Shown: positions 52,298 to 61,440, numbered from the stretch's first letter. The stretch is DNA of 64,000 bases from Paenibacillus sp. TCA20 (GCF_000732325.1 NZ_BBIW01000001.1:434001-498000); one strand, 5' to 3'. The notes: a model not told the origin generated them from the letters alone. A program made the numbers and translations.

Positions 52298-53893
52298 CTA
52301 AGACTTAGCGATTTTAAAACGATTCGACAATCTTCCGAGAATGATATCCGCAAGAATGGCCAGCAATGCGGCGGGGATAGCCCCTGCCAGGATCTTAATA
52401 TTGTGACGCTGGTTCAGACCTGCATAAATTTCACGGCCCAGTCCATCTCCGCCAATAAGCGGTGCAAGCGTTGCGACACCAATCGCAATGACGGCTGCTA
52501 CACGTAAACCCGCCATCAGAAACGGCAGTGATAGCGGCATTTCTACCTTCCACAGCAGCTGAAGCGGACTCATCCCCATGCCTTTCCCCGCATCCTTAAT
52601 GCCTGCATTGACTTCGGATAGGCCAACGTAGGTATTACGAACAACCGGGTTTAAGCTGTATAGGAACAACCCGACAACTACGGTTGCATTGCCTAATCCA
52701 ACGAGCACCATTAGAAGAGCAAGGAGCGCCAAGCTAGGTAACACCTGGATAATATTCGTGATGAACATGATTACTCGTCCCGTTCTCTGATAACGGGCAC
52801 TTATAATACCTAACGGAATCCCAACTACAAGGGCAAGCCCGAGTCCGCATAGCACCATAACAATGTGTATCCATGTCATATTCCATAGATAGGATGCATT
52901 CTCTGTTAAATAATATCCAAACTTCTGCAGTGGAGGCGCATCCGGGTTCATCACGGACGCAGGAAGCTTGGATTCATCAAGCAGCCCTTGGTCCACCAAA
53001 TACATAAGAGCCACATTTTTCGGCTCCATTTTGTTAACATCCACCTGATAATTGAGATCCGTCATTGTGTCGGCATCAATCGTGCCAATCAATAAGGATA
53101 GTGTTTCATCGAGCTCAGGGTATTCGGCGAGCAGCTCTTTTTTTACAACAGTCGATGCATCAAAGGGCGGAAAGAATTGCTTGTCGTCCTCAAGTGTAAC
53201 GAGATTAAACTCCTTCAGACCCGGGTCAGTGGTGTAAGCAAGAACGACATCTACAATCTTATCCGCTACCGCTTGGTATACGAGCGAGATTTCCATAGGT
53301 GAAGTCGATGCGAATGTATAGCCATATTCCTTCGTAAAGGCCGGATAACCGTCAGCAGGACGTTCCAGCCAGGTTGTATCCACACCGATACTCATATTCC
53401 CTGCGTGCTCTTTGAGATCGGACATTGTACTTAAACCATATTGTTCAGCTACCTCTGGTCTTACAGCCAAGGTATACGTATTTTCGAACCCAAGCGGATC
53501 ATACCATTTCAAATTATACAATTCGTCAAAGCCTTCTTGTGCCTGTCTCAGCACCGCTGCCCGGTCCTTGGTGTCTTCGATTTCAAAATATCCATTAAAT
53601 ATTTCTCCTGAGTACAGTGTACCCATATCCACTTCGCCCTGGGCGATGGAACGGAGAACAACACTGGAGGCAGCGAGGTCCGTTTTAATATCTACAGTTA
53701 GATCGGTTCGATCTTCAATTAACGCCTTATACATTTCGGCAAGTATCTTCGTTTCGGTAAATGTCTGGGTTCCTATGGTGACATCTGCTGCGGCAGCCTT
53801 GGTTGGAACGCTTACTGTGAATAACGTAAGAACCAAGACCAGCGTGAACAACGACCGTATCGTTTTGAACCATTTCTGATTTAATGCTCTCAT
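52298..53893 (-). CDS. osmoprotectant-type ABC binding protein fused to permease (binding domain first)
   Basis: A 531-residue fusion. A signal peptide (VLVLTLFTVSVPTKAAAA) leads into an OpuAC/QAT-type substrate-binding domain (about residues 38-310) starting VTIGTQTFTETKILAEMY. From about residue 325 it is a five-to-six-segment permease with an EAA-like loop NAGIKDAGKGMGMSPLQLLW. OpuF/BilE/EgtU-type fusions usually have the permease first; here the binding domain is first and is exported ahead of the membrane part. With the separate permease and the CBS-ATPase it makes a complete importer, probably for a quaternary ammonium compound or a related solute. Confidence 0.88.
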   Translation of the reverse strand: MRALNQKWFKTIRSLFTLVLVLTLFTVSVPTKAAAADVTIGTQTFTETKILAEMYKALIEDRTDLTVDIKTDLAASSVVLRSIAQGEVDMGTLYSGEIFNGYFEIEDTKDRAAVLRQAQEGFDELYNLKWYDPLGFENTYTLAVRPEVAEQYGLSTMSDLKEHAGNMSIGVDTTWLERPADGYPAFTKEYGYTFASTSPMEISLVYQAVADKIVDVVLAYTTDPGLKEFNLVTLEDDKQFFPPFDASTVVKKELLAEYPELDETLSLLIGTIDADTMTDLNYQVDVNKMEPKNVALMYLVDQGLLDESKLPASVMNPDAPPLQKFGYYLTENASYLWNMTWIHIVMVLCGLGLALVVGIPLGIISARYQRTGRVIMFITNIIQVLPSLALLALLMVLVGLGNATVVVGLFLYSLNPVVRNTYVGLSEVNAGIKDAGKGMGMSPLQLLWKVEMPLSLPFLMAGLRVAAVIAIGVATLAPLIGGDGLGREIYAGLNQRHNIKILAGAIPAALLAILADIILGRLSNRFKIAKS

Positions 53894-53956
53894 ATTTCCG
53901 TATCTCCCTCTTTCTTCATGGCTTTGAAGTGTGAACTTCCTGCTGATGCAGCGTTC

Positions 53957-54631
53957 TTATGCATTCGCTTTGGCACTATTCTTTTTTGGTGTGAATGCTT
54001 TCTCGACAAGGCTTAACACGAGGTCAGCCAGCAATGCAAAAAGAATGGCCGAAATGGCACCTGCTACAATCAGCTCCGTCTTATTCACGCCTAGACCTGA
54101 CACAATTAATTGGCCAAGGCCACCGGCTCCAACAAGGCCTGCAAGGGTGGTCCAACTGATAATATAAACGGTCGTAATTCGGATTCCTGACATGATGTAT
54201 GGAACAGCTAAAGGGAGCTCGATCTGGAATAAGCTCTGAAGTCTGCTATAGCCCATTCCCTTCGATGCGTCCCGGAGTGCTGGGTCTACAGATTGTAAGC
54301 CCGCGTAAGTATTCCGCAGCAAGGGCAGTAGGGAATACAGAAACAACGCGATAACCGCGGGTGTCATTCCAATGCCGAAGAGCGGAATCATCAGTGCGAG
54401 CAGTGCCAGACTTGGTATCGTCTGAAACAGATTAGCTACGCTAAACACAATCGAGTTGAGCCATTTGATCTCGCTTCTTGATATCATGATTGCGACTGGA
54501 ATGGCGACCACAATCCCGAGCAGTGTTGCAATCAGCGCAATGAGCGCATGCTGTCCTGCAGCACTGAGGATATCAGGGTATCGCTCACCTACAAATACAA
54601 AGAAATTCGCTATCGCATCAAAGATTTGCAT
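53957..54631 (-). CDS. osmoprotectant-type ABC permease (OpuCB/OpuBB-like)
   Basis: A 224-residue permease with six membrane segments and the loop QSVDPALRDASKGMGYSRLQ facing the ATPase. It should pair with the permease half of the fusion protein. ATG at 54631 follows GGAGG by nine bases and overlaps the ATPase gene by 14 bases, so the two are coupled. Confidence 0.9.
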   Translation of the reverse strand: MQIFDAIANFFVFVGERYPDILSAAGQHALIALIATLLGIVVAIPVAIMISRSEIKWLNSIVFSVANLFQTIPSLALLALMIPLFGIGMTPAVIALFLYSLLPLLRNTYAGLQSVDPALRDASKGMGYSRLQSLFQIELPLAVPYIMSGIRITTVYIISWTTLAGLVGAGGLGQLIVSGLGVNKTELIVAGAISAILFALLADLVLSLVEKAFTPKKNSAKANA

Positions 54632-55775
54632 TGGCATCTGCCTCCTCTGTATCCGGAGTATACACATCCGCCAGCAGTCTCACCACGCTCCCCCTTGTAA
54701 TGAGACCAAGGAATTGTCCATGCTCATCTACCACAGGCAGATTGGATAAATGATGCTCATTCAGAATCGCCAGCGCGGTCGTAACCGAAGTTCCACGCTG
54801 CACCACATGCTCTACAGGAGTCATAATATCCGCAATCTTCTTATCTTCCTCACGGTAATGCTTGATTAATTGATAGATCGTAACCGTACCGAGGAGACGC
54901 TTGGATTTGTCGACAATAACGAGGGAGTCAACCTTGCGTCTTTGAAGGATCGTTACAGATTCAGCAATTCCCCGGGTCGGGAATGCGGTAGCAGGATTAT
55001 CGATCATGACCTCCTCAACATTCGGGAAGTCACTGTCATTATTTGAGATCATCCGGTTCTTACCAATGAAGCTTTCGACAAAAGGACTCGCAGGATGACG
55101 CAAGATTTGGTCCGGTGTCCCGACCTGTTCAATCTGACCATCCTTCATAAGCACAATGGTATCCGCAAGCTTAATCGCTTCGTCCATATCATGCGTAACG
55201 AACACAATCGTCTTCTTGACCTCTGTCTGCAGTCGGATGAGTTCATCCTGGAGCTCTTCACGACTGATGGGGTCCAAGGCACTGAATGGTTCATCTAAGA
55301 GGATAATGTCCGGATCAGCAGCAAGAGCACGAATAACTCCTATCCGCTGCTGTTGACCTCCGCTGAGCTCTGAAGGATAACGATTTCCAAATGTCTCAGG
55401 ACTTAGCCTAACCTGGTTCATCAGTTCATTCACTCGGCTATCGATTTTTTCCTTATCCCATTTCTGCAGACGAGGTACAACCCCGACATTTTTTGCAATT
55501 GTCATATTCGGGAACAGACCTACACTTTGAATGACATATCCGATCTTCCGTCTAAGCTCAACCGCATCCATCTTGGAAATATCATCGCCATTGATTAGAA
55601 TCTGCCCGTGTGAAGGTACATTCAATCGGTTAATCATTCTCATCGTCGTCGTTTTCCCACATCCCGAAGGTCCGATAAATACCGTTATTTCGCCTCGCTT
55701 GATTTCAAGGTTTATCCCTTTTAATGCCTCGAAGCCATCATCATACACTTTCTTAACACCTTTGAATTCAATCAC
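54618..55775 (-). CDS. osmoprotectant-type ABC ATPase with CBS pair (OpuCA-like)
   Basis: A 385-residue ATPase. Walker A is [17 protein letters not shown], the signature is [15 protein letters not shown], and Walker B is IILLDEPFSALDP. Two CBS domains occupy about residues 255-375 (VTILQRRKVDSLVIVDKSK; TTALAILNEHHLSNLPVVDE). In OpuC-type systems such CBS pairs sense ionic strength or c-di-AMP. The start is GTG at 55775, seven bases after GGGGGAA. It heads the operon. Confidence 0.92.
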   Translation of the reverse strand: MIEFKGVKKVYDDGFEALKGINLEIKRGEITVFIGPSGCGKTTTMRMINRLNVPSHGQILINGDDISKMDAVELRRKIGYVIQSVGLFPNMTIAKNVGVVPRLQKWDKEKIDSRVNELMNQVRLSPETFGNRYPSELSGGQQQRIGVIRALAADPDIILLDEPFSALDPISREELQDELIRLQTEVKKTIVFVTHDMDEAIKLADTIVLMKDGQIEQVGTPDQILRHPASPFVESFIGKNRMISNNDSDFPNVEEVMIDNPATAFPTRGIAESVTILQRRKVDSLVIVDKSKRLLGTVTIYQLIKHYREEDKKIADIMTPVEHVVQRGTSVTTALAILNEHHLSNLPVVDEHGQFLGLITRGSVVRLLADVYTPDTEEADANANL

Positions 55776-55830
55776 AAATACGTTCCCCCTATTCAGAATT
55801 ACTCACCTTATTCATTGTCTCGCAAATAAC

Positions 55831-55856
55831 AAAAAGAGCCGTTGTATAACGGACTC
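55831..55856 (-). terminator. terminator-like hairpin in the leader of the importer operon
   Basis: On the minus strand GAGTCCGTT pairs with AACGGCTC, followed by five T. It lies about 55 bases before the ATPase start and after phoU's own terminator, so it may be an attenuator for the importer operon. Confidence 0.55.
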
Positions 55857-55930
55857 AAGTATTAACCGCTATATCCATTTGCTTGGTGAGTTGCTTAAGT
55901 GACAAAGTATTATTACCCAATTTTGAGCAT

Positions 55931-55986
55931 AAAAAAACAGATTTATCCGAAAAAGTTGAAAAAACTTTTTTTCGGTATAAATCTGT
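55931..55986 (-). terminator. intrinsic terminator after phoU
   Basis: On the minus strand ACAGATTTATACCGAAAAAAA pairs with TTTTTTCGGATAAATCTGT, followed by more T. It starts ten bases after the phoU stop codon. Confidence 0.8.
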
Positions 55987-55996
55987 TCTTTGTTTC

Positions 55997-56656
55997 TTAT
56001 TGATTTAGGTCTGGACGCTTGCCGGTAACCAAATATACGGTGCTTTCGCCGATATTGGTTGCATGGTCTCCAATTCGTTCAATATATCTTCCTACAAGCA
56101 TCAGCAGCATCACTTGGGAAGCTTCCTGTGGATGATCAGACATGTAGCTGTATAGATCCGTAATAATTCGACTGTACAATTGATCTACGCCATCATCTCT
56201 CTTAGCCATTTGATACGCCAAATCTGAATTCTCTTCAAGATAAGACTGAATGGATTCGTCGATCATCACTTTTACGATATCCGCCATTTGAGGAATATCA
56301 ATCAGCGGTTTAATTAGATTCTGACCTTCTAGACGCATGGTCACTTTCGCAACATCCAGTGCCAGATCACCCATTCTTTCAAGATCACTGGAAATTTTGA
56401 AGGCAACGATAATTCTGCGAAGGTCCTTTGCTACAGGCTGCTGTGTAATAATCAATTTGGTGCCGATATCCATGATGCGTTCTTCCATGGCGTTCAGTTC
56501 CACGTCTTCGCTTACTACCTTTTGCGCCAGCCCTTGATCCGAGGTTTTCAAGCTTGTAATAGAATCCACTAATGCCTTATTTACGTGCTCTGCCATCTGA
56601 AGCAGCAAATCACGGAGTTCATTCAGTTCACGATCAAAACTTTTTCTACGAATCAT
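55997..56656 (-). CDS. phoU: phosphate signalling protein PhoU
   Basis: A 219-residue all-helical protein made of two repeated three-helix bundles: SDLERMGDLALDVAKVTM in the first and GRYIERIGDHATNIGESTVY in the second are the E/D-rich metal-cluster motifs of PhoU. It links the Pst transporter to the PhoR kinase and limits phosphate uptake. GGGAGG lies before the ATG. It follows pstB by 50 bases and shares its Pho-regulated promoter. Confidence 0.94.
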   Translation of the reverse strand: MIRRKSFDRELNELRDLLLQMAEHVNKALVDSITSLKTSDQGLAQKVVSEDVELNAMEERIMDIGTKLIITQQPVAKDLRRIIVAFKISSDLERMGDLALDVAKVTMRLEGQNLIKPLIDIPQMADIVKVMIDESIQSYLEENSDLAYQMAKRDDGVDQLYSRIITDLYSYMSDHPQEASQVMLLMLVGRYIERIGDHATNIGESTVYLVTGKRPDLNQ

Positions 56657-56706
56657 ACTGCAGTTCCTCCCTTGGATGAGTCAAGCTGAGCTGGTACAAA
56701 TATTAC

Positions 56707-57465
56707 TTAACCAAAACGCCCTGATACGTAATCTTCTGTTCTGGAATCCTGCGGGTTAGAGAAGATTTCATTCGTATCCTGCGCTTCAATCACTTCCCCA
56801 TTGAGGAAAAATACCGTTTTGCCCGATACACGTGCCGCCTGGTGCATATTGTGCGTTACCATCACAATGGTATATTTCTCTTGGAGCTCCTGCACCAGCT
56901 CTTCAATCTTGAGTGTAGAGATGGGATCAAGCGCGGAAGTCGCTTCATCCATCAGGAGCACTTCCGGCTGAACCGCAAGTGCTCTCGCAATACAGAGACG
57001 CTGCTGCTGGCCTCCCGACAGAGAGAGTGCAGATCTTTTGAGATAATCCTTCACTTCATCCCATAAGGCTGCTTGTCTCAAGCTCTGTTCTACGAGCTCA
57101 TCAAGGACCTTCTTGTCTGTTGTTCCATGAAGTCGAGGCCCATAAGCGATGTTATCATAGATCGATTTAGGAAATGGATTGGGCTGCTGGAATACCATAC
57201 CAACCTGCTTCCGAAGGTTCTCTACAGGCAGATCCTCACCGTATATATTTTGGCCATCGAGCTCAACAATTCCTTCAATGCGGGTTCCTGTAATCATATC
57301 ATTCATTCGATTTAACGTACGCAGAAGCGTTGATTTACCGCATCCCGATGGTCCAATGAATGCCGTAACCGTGTTCCGTGGAATATCCAGATTTACGTTT
57401 TTCAAAGCATGAAAGGATTCGTAGAATAAATTTAGATTCTTTATATCAATCATGGTAGTGTTCAT
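56707..57465 (-). CDS. pstB: phosphate ABC transporter ATPase
   Basis: A 252-residue ATPase of the high-affinity phosphate importer. Walker A is [20 protein letters not shown], the signature [16 protein letters not shown], and Walker [14 protein letters not shown]; the [20 protein letters not shown] region is typical of PstB. ATG at 57465 is used (AAAGGAG 11 bases upstream). pstS, pstC and pstA are not upstream, so this pstB-phoU pair stands apart from the permease genes. A four-repeat PhoP box lies about 95 bases upstream. Confidence 0.94.
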   Translation of the reverse strand: MNTTMIDIKNLNLFYESFHALKNVNLDIPRNTVTAFIGPSGCGKSTLLRTLNRMNDMITGTRIEGIVELDGQNIYGEDLPVENLRKQVGMVFQQPNPFPKSIYDNIAYGPRLHGTTDKKVLDELVEQSLRQAALWDEVKDYLKRSALSLSGGQQQRLCIARALAVQPEVLLMDEATSALDPISTLKIEELVQELQEKYTIVMVTHNMHQAARVSGKTVFFLNGEVIEAQDTNEIFSNPQDSRTEDYVSGRFG

Positions 57466-57557
57466 CCGTATGCTATCTCCTTTACTGCCTAACAAAATAA
57501 GAAATACAAAAACTCATGAATATAGTCGTCAGAAACTGCTTAATTGTATCAAATTAT

Positions 57558-57595
57558 TGTTAAGGCTGTATAAACAATTGTTAACGCTATGTAAA
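57558..57595. promoter_or_regulatory. PhoP box before pstB-phoU
   Basis: On the minus strand TTTACA, TTAACA, TTATAC and TTAACA are spaced at 11, 11 and 10 bases, matching the TT(A/C/T)ACA direct repeats bound by Bacillus PhoP. A -10-like TACAAT follows ten bases downstream. Confidence 0.8.
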
Positions 57596-57632
57596 ATATA
57601 GTCTCACTTACGTCTATCACTTTTCTGACTAA

Positions 57633-58703
57633 TCATTCAGCAGCAAGTGATGTGAGCGTTTTGTGGACCATCTCTGTTACATGAGCAGCATCGGATATTG
57701 AAGCCAGAATCTCCTCACTTGTACGAGACATTTCCCTCGTCGTAGACTGAACAGAGTCATAAGCTTCATTACCAAGAGCAATATCTTCAGAGCTTGAGGC
57801 GATTTCAGCTGCGCTTTCTTTTGCAATAAGAGCGGTCAGATGTATTTTGTCTCTGATGAGGTTTAATAATTCAGTGATTTGATCGGCAAGCGTTCCTGTC
57901 TGACCCGACAGCTTCCTAACCTCATCTGCAATGACGCGAAAAGATCTGCCATATTCCTTGGCATGTGCCGCCTCAATGGAGGCGTTAATCGCCAGCAAAT
58001 GACTGCTCTCTGCGAGCTCGCGAATGGAAGAAGTAAGATTAGATATATCGCTGACCTTAACCATCTGTTCCTCTGCTTGTGAGCGCTGAGCCTTGGTTTG
58101 ATCCAGAACTGAACGATAGGATTCCTGGATGTGCCTTAGTGAGACACTGCCCTTCTCCGTCAGCTGGTTCAATTGTGCAATCCCCTCTGTATTTTTCAGT
58201 ACAGCCTGTCTTACTTTCTGAACGGCAGTATCCACTTCTTGCAGTTTAGATTGACTATGCTCGATAACCTCTGTTCGGGACCTTCTAGCGATCTTTTGAA
58301 TATCTCTTGACATGTTCATTAAATCACGAACTGTAAGAACACCCACGTAACGCCCTTCTTCATGCATAATGACACAATGATAAAAAGATTCGTCCTCTCG
58401 GTCTACTGCCTGATCTACGATCTCTTCGGCAGACAGCTGGATGCTTAATATTAATGGATGCTCTGTCATAAAAGATACAACGGATCTGTGATCATACAGT
58501 TCAGCAGCAAATCGGTTCGCATACTTTTGAAACACCGTATCCCGCATAATCAGTCCTACGATCGAATCATTCTGATCTCCAATGACAACACAAGAGAGCG
58601 TTTCATCCTGCTTCATCATCGCAAACAATGACTTTCCTGTCATATCTTGCGGTACCATCGGCATTTGGCGGCAATAGGCCACAGCTTCCAGATCTTTTTT
58701 CAT
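57633..58703 (-). CDS. soluble chemoreceptor-like protein with N-terminal CBS domains
   Basis: A 356-residue protein without membrane segments. About residues 10-130 are two CBS domains (TGKSLFAMMKQDETLSCVVI, then FMTEHPLILSIQLSAEEIVD and GVLTVRDLMNM). From about 150 it is a methyl-accepting chemotaxis-type signalling coiled coil with the conserved tip NASIEAAHAKEYGRSFRVIA followed by DEVRKLSGQTG. CBS domains often bind adenosine nucleotides, so this may be a cytoplasmic energy or nucleotide sensor acting on CheA or another partner. AAAGGGG lies before the ATG. It sits between phoP and pstB and has its own PhoP-box-like repeats, so it may be a Pho regulon member. No named homologue known to me. 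Confidence 0.85.
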   Translation of the reverse strand: MKKDLEAVAYCRQMPMVPQDMTGKSLFAMMKQDETLSCVVIGDQNDSIVGLIMRDTVFQKYANRFAAELYDHRSVVSFMTEHPLILSIQLSAEEIVDQAVDREDESFYHCVIMHEEGRYVGVLTVRDLMNMSRDIQKIARRSRTEVIEHSQSKLQEVDTAVQKVRQAVLKNTEGIAQLNQLTEKGSVSLRHIQESYRSVLDQTKAQRSQAEEQMVKVSDISNLTSSIRELAESSHLLAINASIEAAHAKEYGRSFRVIADEVRKLSGQTGTLADQITELLNLIRDKIHLTALIAKESAAEIASSSEDIALGNEAYDSVQSTTREMSRTSEEILASISDAAHVTEMVHKTLTSLAAE

Positions 58704-58775
58704 CGTAACTACCCCTTTAGAATTAGTTCTAAAGGCTCATTTTATATAAATGTGATGAAGGATGATCTTGTATTT

Positions 58776-58792
58776 TGTAAAGGGAATGTAAA
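58776..58792. promoter_or_regulatory. PhoP-box-like repeat before the CBS-chemoreceptor gene
   Basis: On the minus strand two perfect TTTACA repeats are spaced 11 bases apart, in the 110-base gap between phoP and the CBS-chemoreceptor gene. A third, weaker copy (ATTTAA) lies 11 bases further upstream. Confidence 0.6.
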
Positions 58793-58812
58793 ATTAAATG
58801 TTGTGATTTATT

Positions 58813-59535
58813 TTATTGATGCACTTTTTTCTTCCCGGCAACAAGCTTGTACCCTACACCGCGAATTGAATCGATATGCACCGTCTCCGGGTCCAGTTCA
58901 AGCTTCTTGCGAAGAGAGCTGACATGGACATCCACGGTACGCTGACCTCCGATATAATCAAACCCCCATACCGCATTCATCAAATCATCCCGAGTGAGGA
59001 CTACACCCGGCTTCTTGGCCAGATATAACAGCACCTCAAACTCTTTTGGCCGCAAGTTGATGGATTGTCCGCTCAGGAGGACTTCATATTTCTCCGGATA
59101 AATCTCCAGCTCACCAAGAACAATACGGGAATCATCTTCCTTCTCGACTGTGCGTGTCTCTTCAACACCGGTAACTCTTCTGAGCACGGCATCTACGCGA
59201 GCTAAGAGTTCGGATACCCCGAATGGCTTCGTTATATAATCATCAGCTCCGAGCTTAAGACCCTGAACGACTTCATTCTCACCGTTCTTGGCCGTCAGAA
59301 TAATAACGGGTGTCTTCACACCCGAGGATCTTAATTTACTGAGTATCTCTAATCCGTTCATCCCTGGCAGCATTAAATCAAGCAGTATGAGATCAAATTC
59401 TTGTGAAGAAGCTCTATTGTAACCAGCGGAACCATGATCCTCCACCGTCACGTCATGGCCCTCTTGGGTAAGATTGTAGGAAAGCAATCTAGCAAGTGTA
59501 GGTTCATCTTCTATAACAAGCAATCGTTGTGCCAT
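58813..59535 (-). CDS. phoP: response regulator PhoP
   Basis: A 240-residue OmpR-family regulator. The receiver has acidic residues in VIEDEPTLARLLSYN, the phosphorylated Asp in LILLDLMLPGMNGLEILSK, and ILTAKNGENEVV with the switch Thr. The winged helix contains LRPKEFEVLLYLAKKPGVVL and VDVHVSSLRKKLE. It is assigned PhoP, not a paralogue such as WalR, because PhoP boxes, pstB and phoU adjoin. It follows phoR by 87 bases. A PhoP-box-like repeat lies in that gap. Confidence 0.9.
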   Translation of the reverse strand: MAQRLLVIEDEPTLARLLSYNLTQEGHDVTVEDHGSAGYNRASSQEFDLILLDLMLPGMNGLEILSKLRSSGVKTPVIILTAKNGENEVVQGLKLGADDYITKPFGVSELLARVDAVLRRVTGVEETRTVEKEDDSRIVLGELEIYPEKYEVLLSGQSINLRPKEFEVLLYLAKKPGVVLTRDDLMNAVWGFDYIGGQRTVDVHVSSLRKKLELDPETVHIDSIRGVGYKLVAGKKKVHQ

Positions 59536-59590
59536 CGTATATATCCCCTGCTTTCTTTATGTTAAATCTGCTCATATCATAGCACTCTTT

Positions 59591-59607
59591 TGTTATCGTT
59601 GTGTAAA
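59591..59607. promoter_or_regulatory. PhoP-box-like repeat before phoP
   Basis: On the minus strand TTTACA and ATAACA are spaced 11 bases apart, followed about 13 bases downstream by a TATGAT -10-like box. It could allow autoregulated expression of phoP apart from phoR. Confidence 0.5.
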
Positions 59608-59622
59608 AATACGACCTGATGC

Positions 59623-61440
59623 TTAATCTTCCTCTGCTTCTTCGACAGAATCCTGCAGCATAGGCAGAGTTACGGTAAAGGTGGTCCCCGTTCCAAGCTC
59701 ACTCTCGACAGCGAGCTGTCCATGATGAAGCTCCACCAAGTGCTTCACAATGGAGAGACCAAGCCCTGTTCCGCCCGAATTACGGGACCTGCCTTTGTCC
59801 ACCCGATAAAAACGTTCGAATACGCGAGGCAGATCACTTTTCGGAATACCTATACCTGTATCACTCACCTGGAAGATGATATGCTCCTCATCCTTGCTGA
59901 TCTGAGCTGTAATCTTAACCCTGCCGCCATCCAGAGTATAATTAATTCCGTTGCTGACCAGATTCAAGAAGATTTGCTTCAATTTATCCTCATCTGCTTC
60001 GATGAACAATTCTTCCGGCACATCCAGAATTAATCGAATCTGCTTCTTCTCTGCGGCATTGCCCAGTGTTCCTGTTATCATTTCAAAAAAAGGCATGAGA
60101 TGTACAGGTGAGCAATCCAGTGTCGCTCGCTTTGATTCAATCTTAGACAGATCCAATATGTCACTTATTAAGCGATTCAGCCTGTCCCCTTCATCATAGA
60201 TAATCTGCAGGAAGGACCTTGTTGTTTCTTCATCTCTAACTCCCCCGCTCAGCAGCGTCTCCGCAAAACCTTTAACAGCGGCAACCGGCGTCTTCAGCTC
60301 ATGAGATACATTCGCGACAAATTCGCTGCGCATGTTCTCCAGTCTGCGAATGGCTGTAATATCCTGAAGCAGGAAGAGCATTCCCCGATAGCTTCCATCA
60401 TTCTCATACATCGGTACACCGTCAATGCGAACGATAATTTCGTCCGGGCTGTAGATTCGCACTTCGTCATGCACTTTACTTCGCTGCAAAATGCTTGTCT
60501 CCACAATCTTCGTCAGTTCATAGTGACGTTTTAATTCATGGTACGGCTTTCCGGTTACACGATCGGGATGCAGCCCCAGCATGCGATGGCTCTCTCTGTT
60601 CAGCACCGCAATATTCTGATTCGCATCAATCATCAAAATACCGCCAGCCATGTTGGTCATCACACTCTGCACCAAATCCTCATTGTCACGAATCAACTTC
60701 AGCTGGGCCTGCAGGCTGTCAGCCATTCCATTAATGGCATTCCCTAGCTGTCCTATCTCATCATTCCGGGTAAATTTGACTCTCGCATCGTAATCAAGAT
60801 TCGAAATCTGATTCGCTACTTTGGTTATATGCTCAATTGGCTGCGTTAAGCCTCTAGCTACTCTGTAACAGACGATCGCCGCAATGATATAAAGGGCAAG
60901 AAGTGTTAACCCCATTAAATACCAGCCTCTTGCAAGTCCTTCATCAACCGAGTCCAAGCTTAGGGATAGTCGGATGTATCCATCAAAATGTTGGTCAGGG
61001 GATGTGACTGGCAGTGCAACATACAGCATTTTTTGTGACAGTGTATCACTCGTCCTGATGGAACGGCCGTAAGGTGAATCATGATCATTCGCTGTTTGTA
61101 TCTCTTCACGATTAAGATGATTGTCCATCTCGTCAGCAGCATACTCTGAATCTCCAATAACGGTTCCATCCTTCAAAATGAACGTCGTTCGGGAGTCGGT
61201 TAAGCGCTCCAGTAACTCGGCCTGCTGCGTGTAGTATGCAACGACTTCATTCTTGTCTAGTGAAGTGTCTTTAAAGTCAAATGTAGAATGAAGCAGATTA
61301 ATCTCTCTAACCATATTTTCTTCCTGAGATTGGATATGCAGGTCTTTAAATACTTGACCCAAAGCCAAACCAGAGGACAGTACAGAGAGTCCAATCAGCA
61401 CCATGATGATCATTGTGAGTCTGAATCGAAAATTTTTCAT
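59623..61440 (-). CDS. phoR: sensor histidine kinase PhoR
   Basis: A 605-residue membrane kinase. Membrane segment 1 (about 8-28) and segment 2 (about 168-190) enclose a 140-residue external sensor domain. HAMP (about 190-245), PAS (about 255-365; GGILMIDANQNIAVLNRES) and HisKA follow, with the phosphorylated His in SEFVANVSHELKTPVAAVKG (near residue 380). The HATPase has NLVSNGINYT, DTGIGIPKSDLPRVFERFYR and GGTGLGLSIVKHL. The order kinase then regulator is the reverse of the usual phoPR. Identification as PhoR rests on layout and neighbours. Confidence 0.88.
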   Translation of the reverse strand: MKNFRFRLTMIIMVLIGLSVLSSGLALGQVFKDLHIQSQEENMVREINLLHSTFDFKDTSLDKNEVVAYYTQQAELLERLTDSRTTFILKDGTVIGDSEYAADEMDNHLNREEIQTANDHDSPYGRSIRTSDTLSQKMLYVALPVTSPDQHFDGYIRLSLSLDSVDEGLARGWYLMGLTLLALYIIAAIVCYRVARGLTQPIEHITKVANQISNLDYDARVKFTRNDEIGQLGNAINGMADSLQAQLKLIRDNEDLVQSVMTNMAGGILMIDANQNIAVLNRESHRMLGLHPDRVTGKPYHELKRHYELTKIVETSILQRSKVHDEVRIYSPDEIIVRIDGVPMYENDGSYRGMLFLLQDITAIRRLENMRSEFVANVSHELKTPVAAVKGFAETLLSGGVRDEETTRSFLQIIYDEGDRLNRLISDILDLSKIESKRATLDCSPVHLMPFFEMITGTLGNAAEKKQIRLILDVPEELFIEADEDKLKQIFLNLVSNGINYTLDGGRVKITAQISKDEEHIIFQVSDTGIGIPKSDLPRVFERFYRVDKGRSRNSGGTGLGLSIVKHLVELHHGQLAVESELGTGTTFTVTLPMLQDSVEEAEED

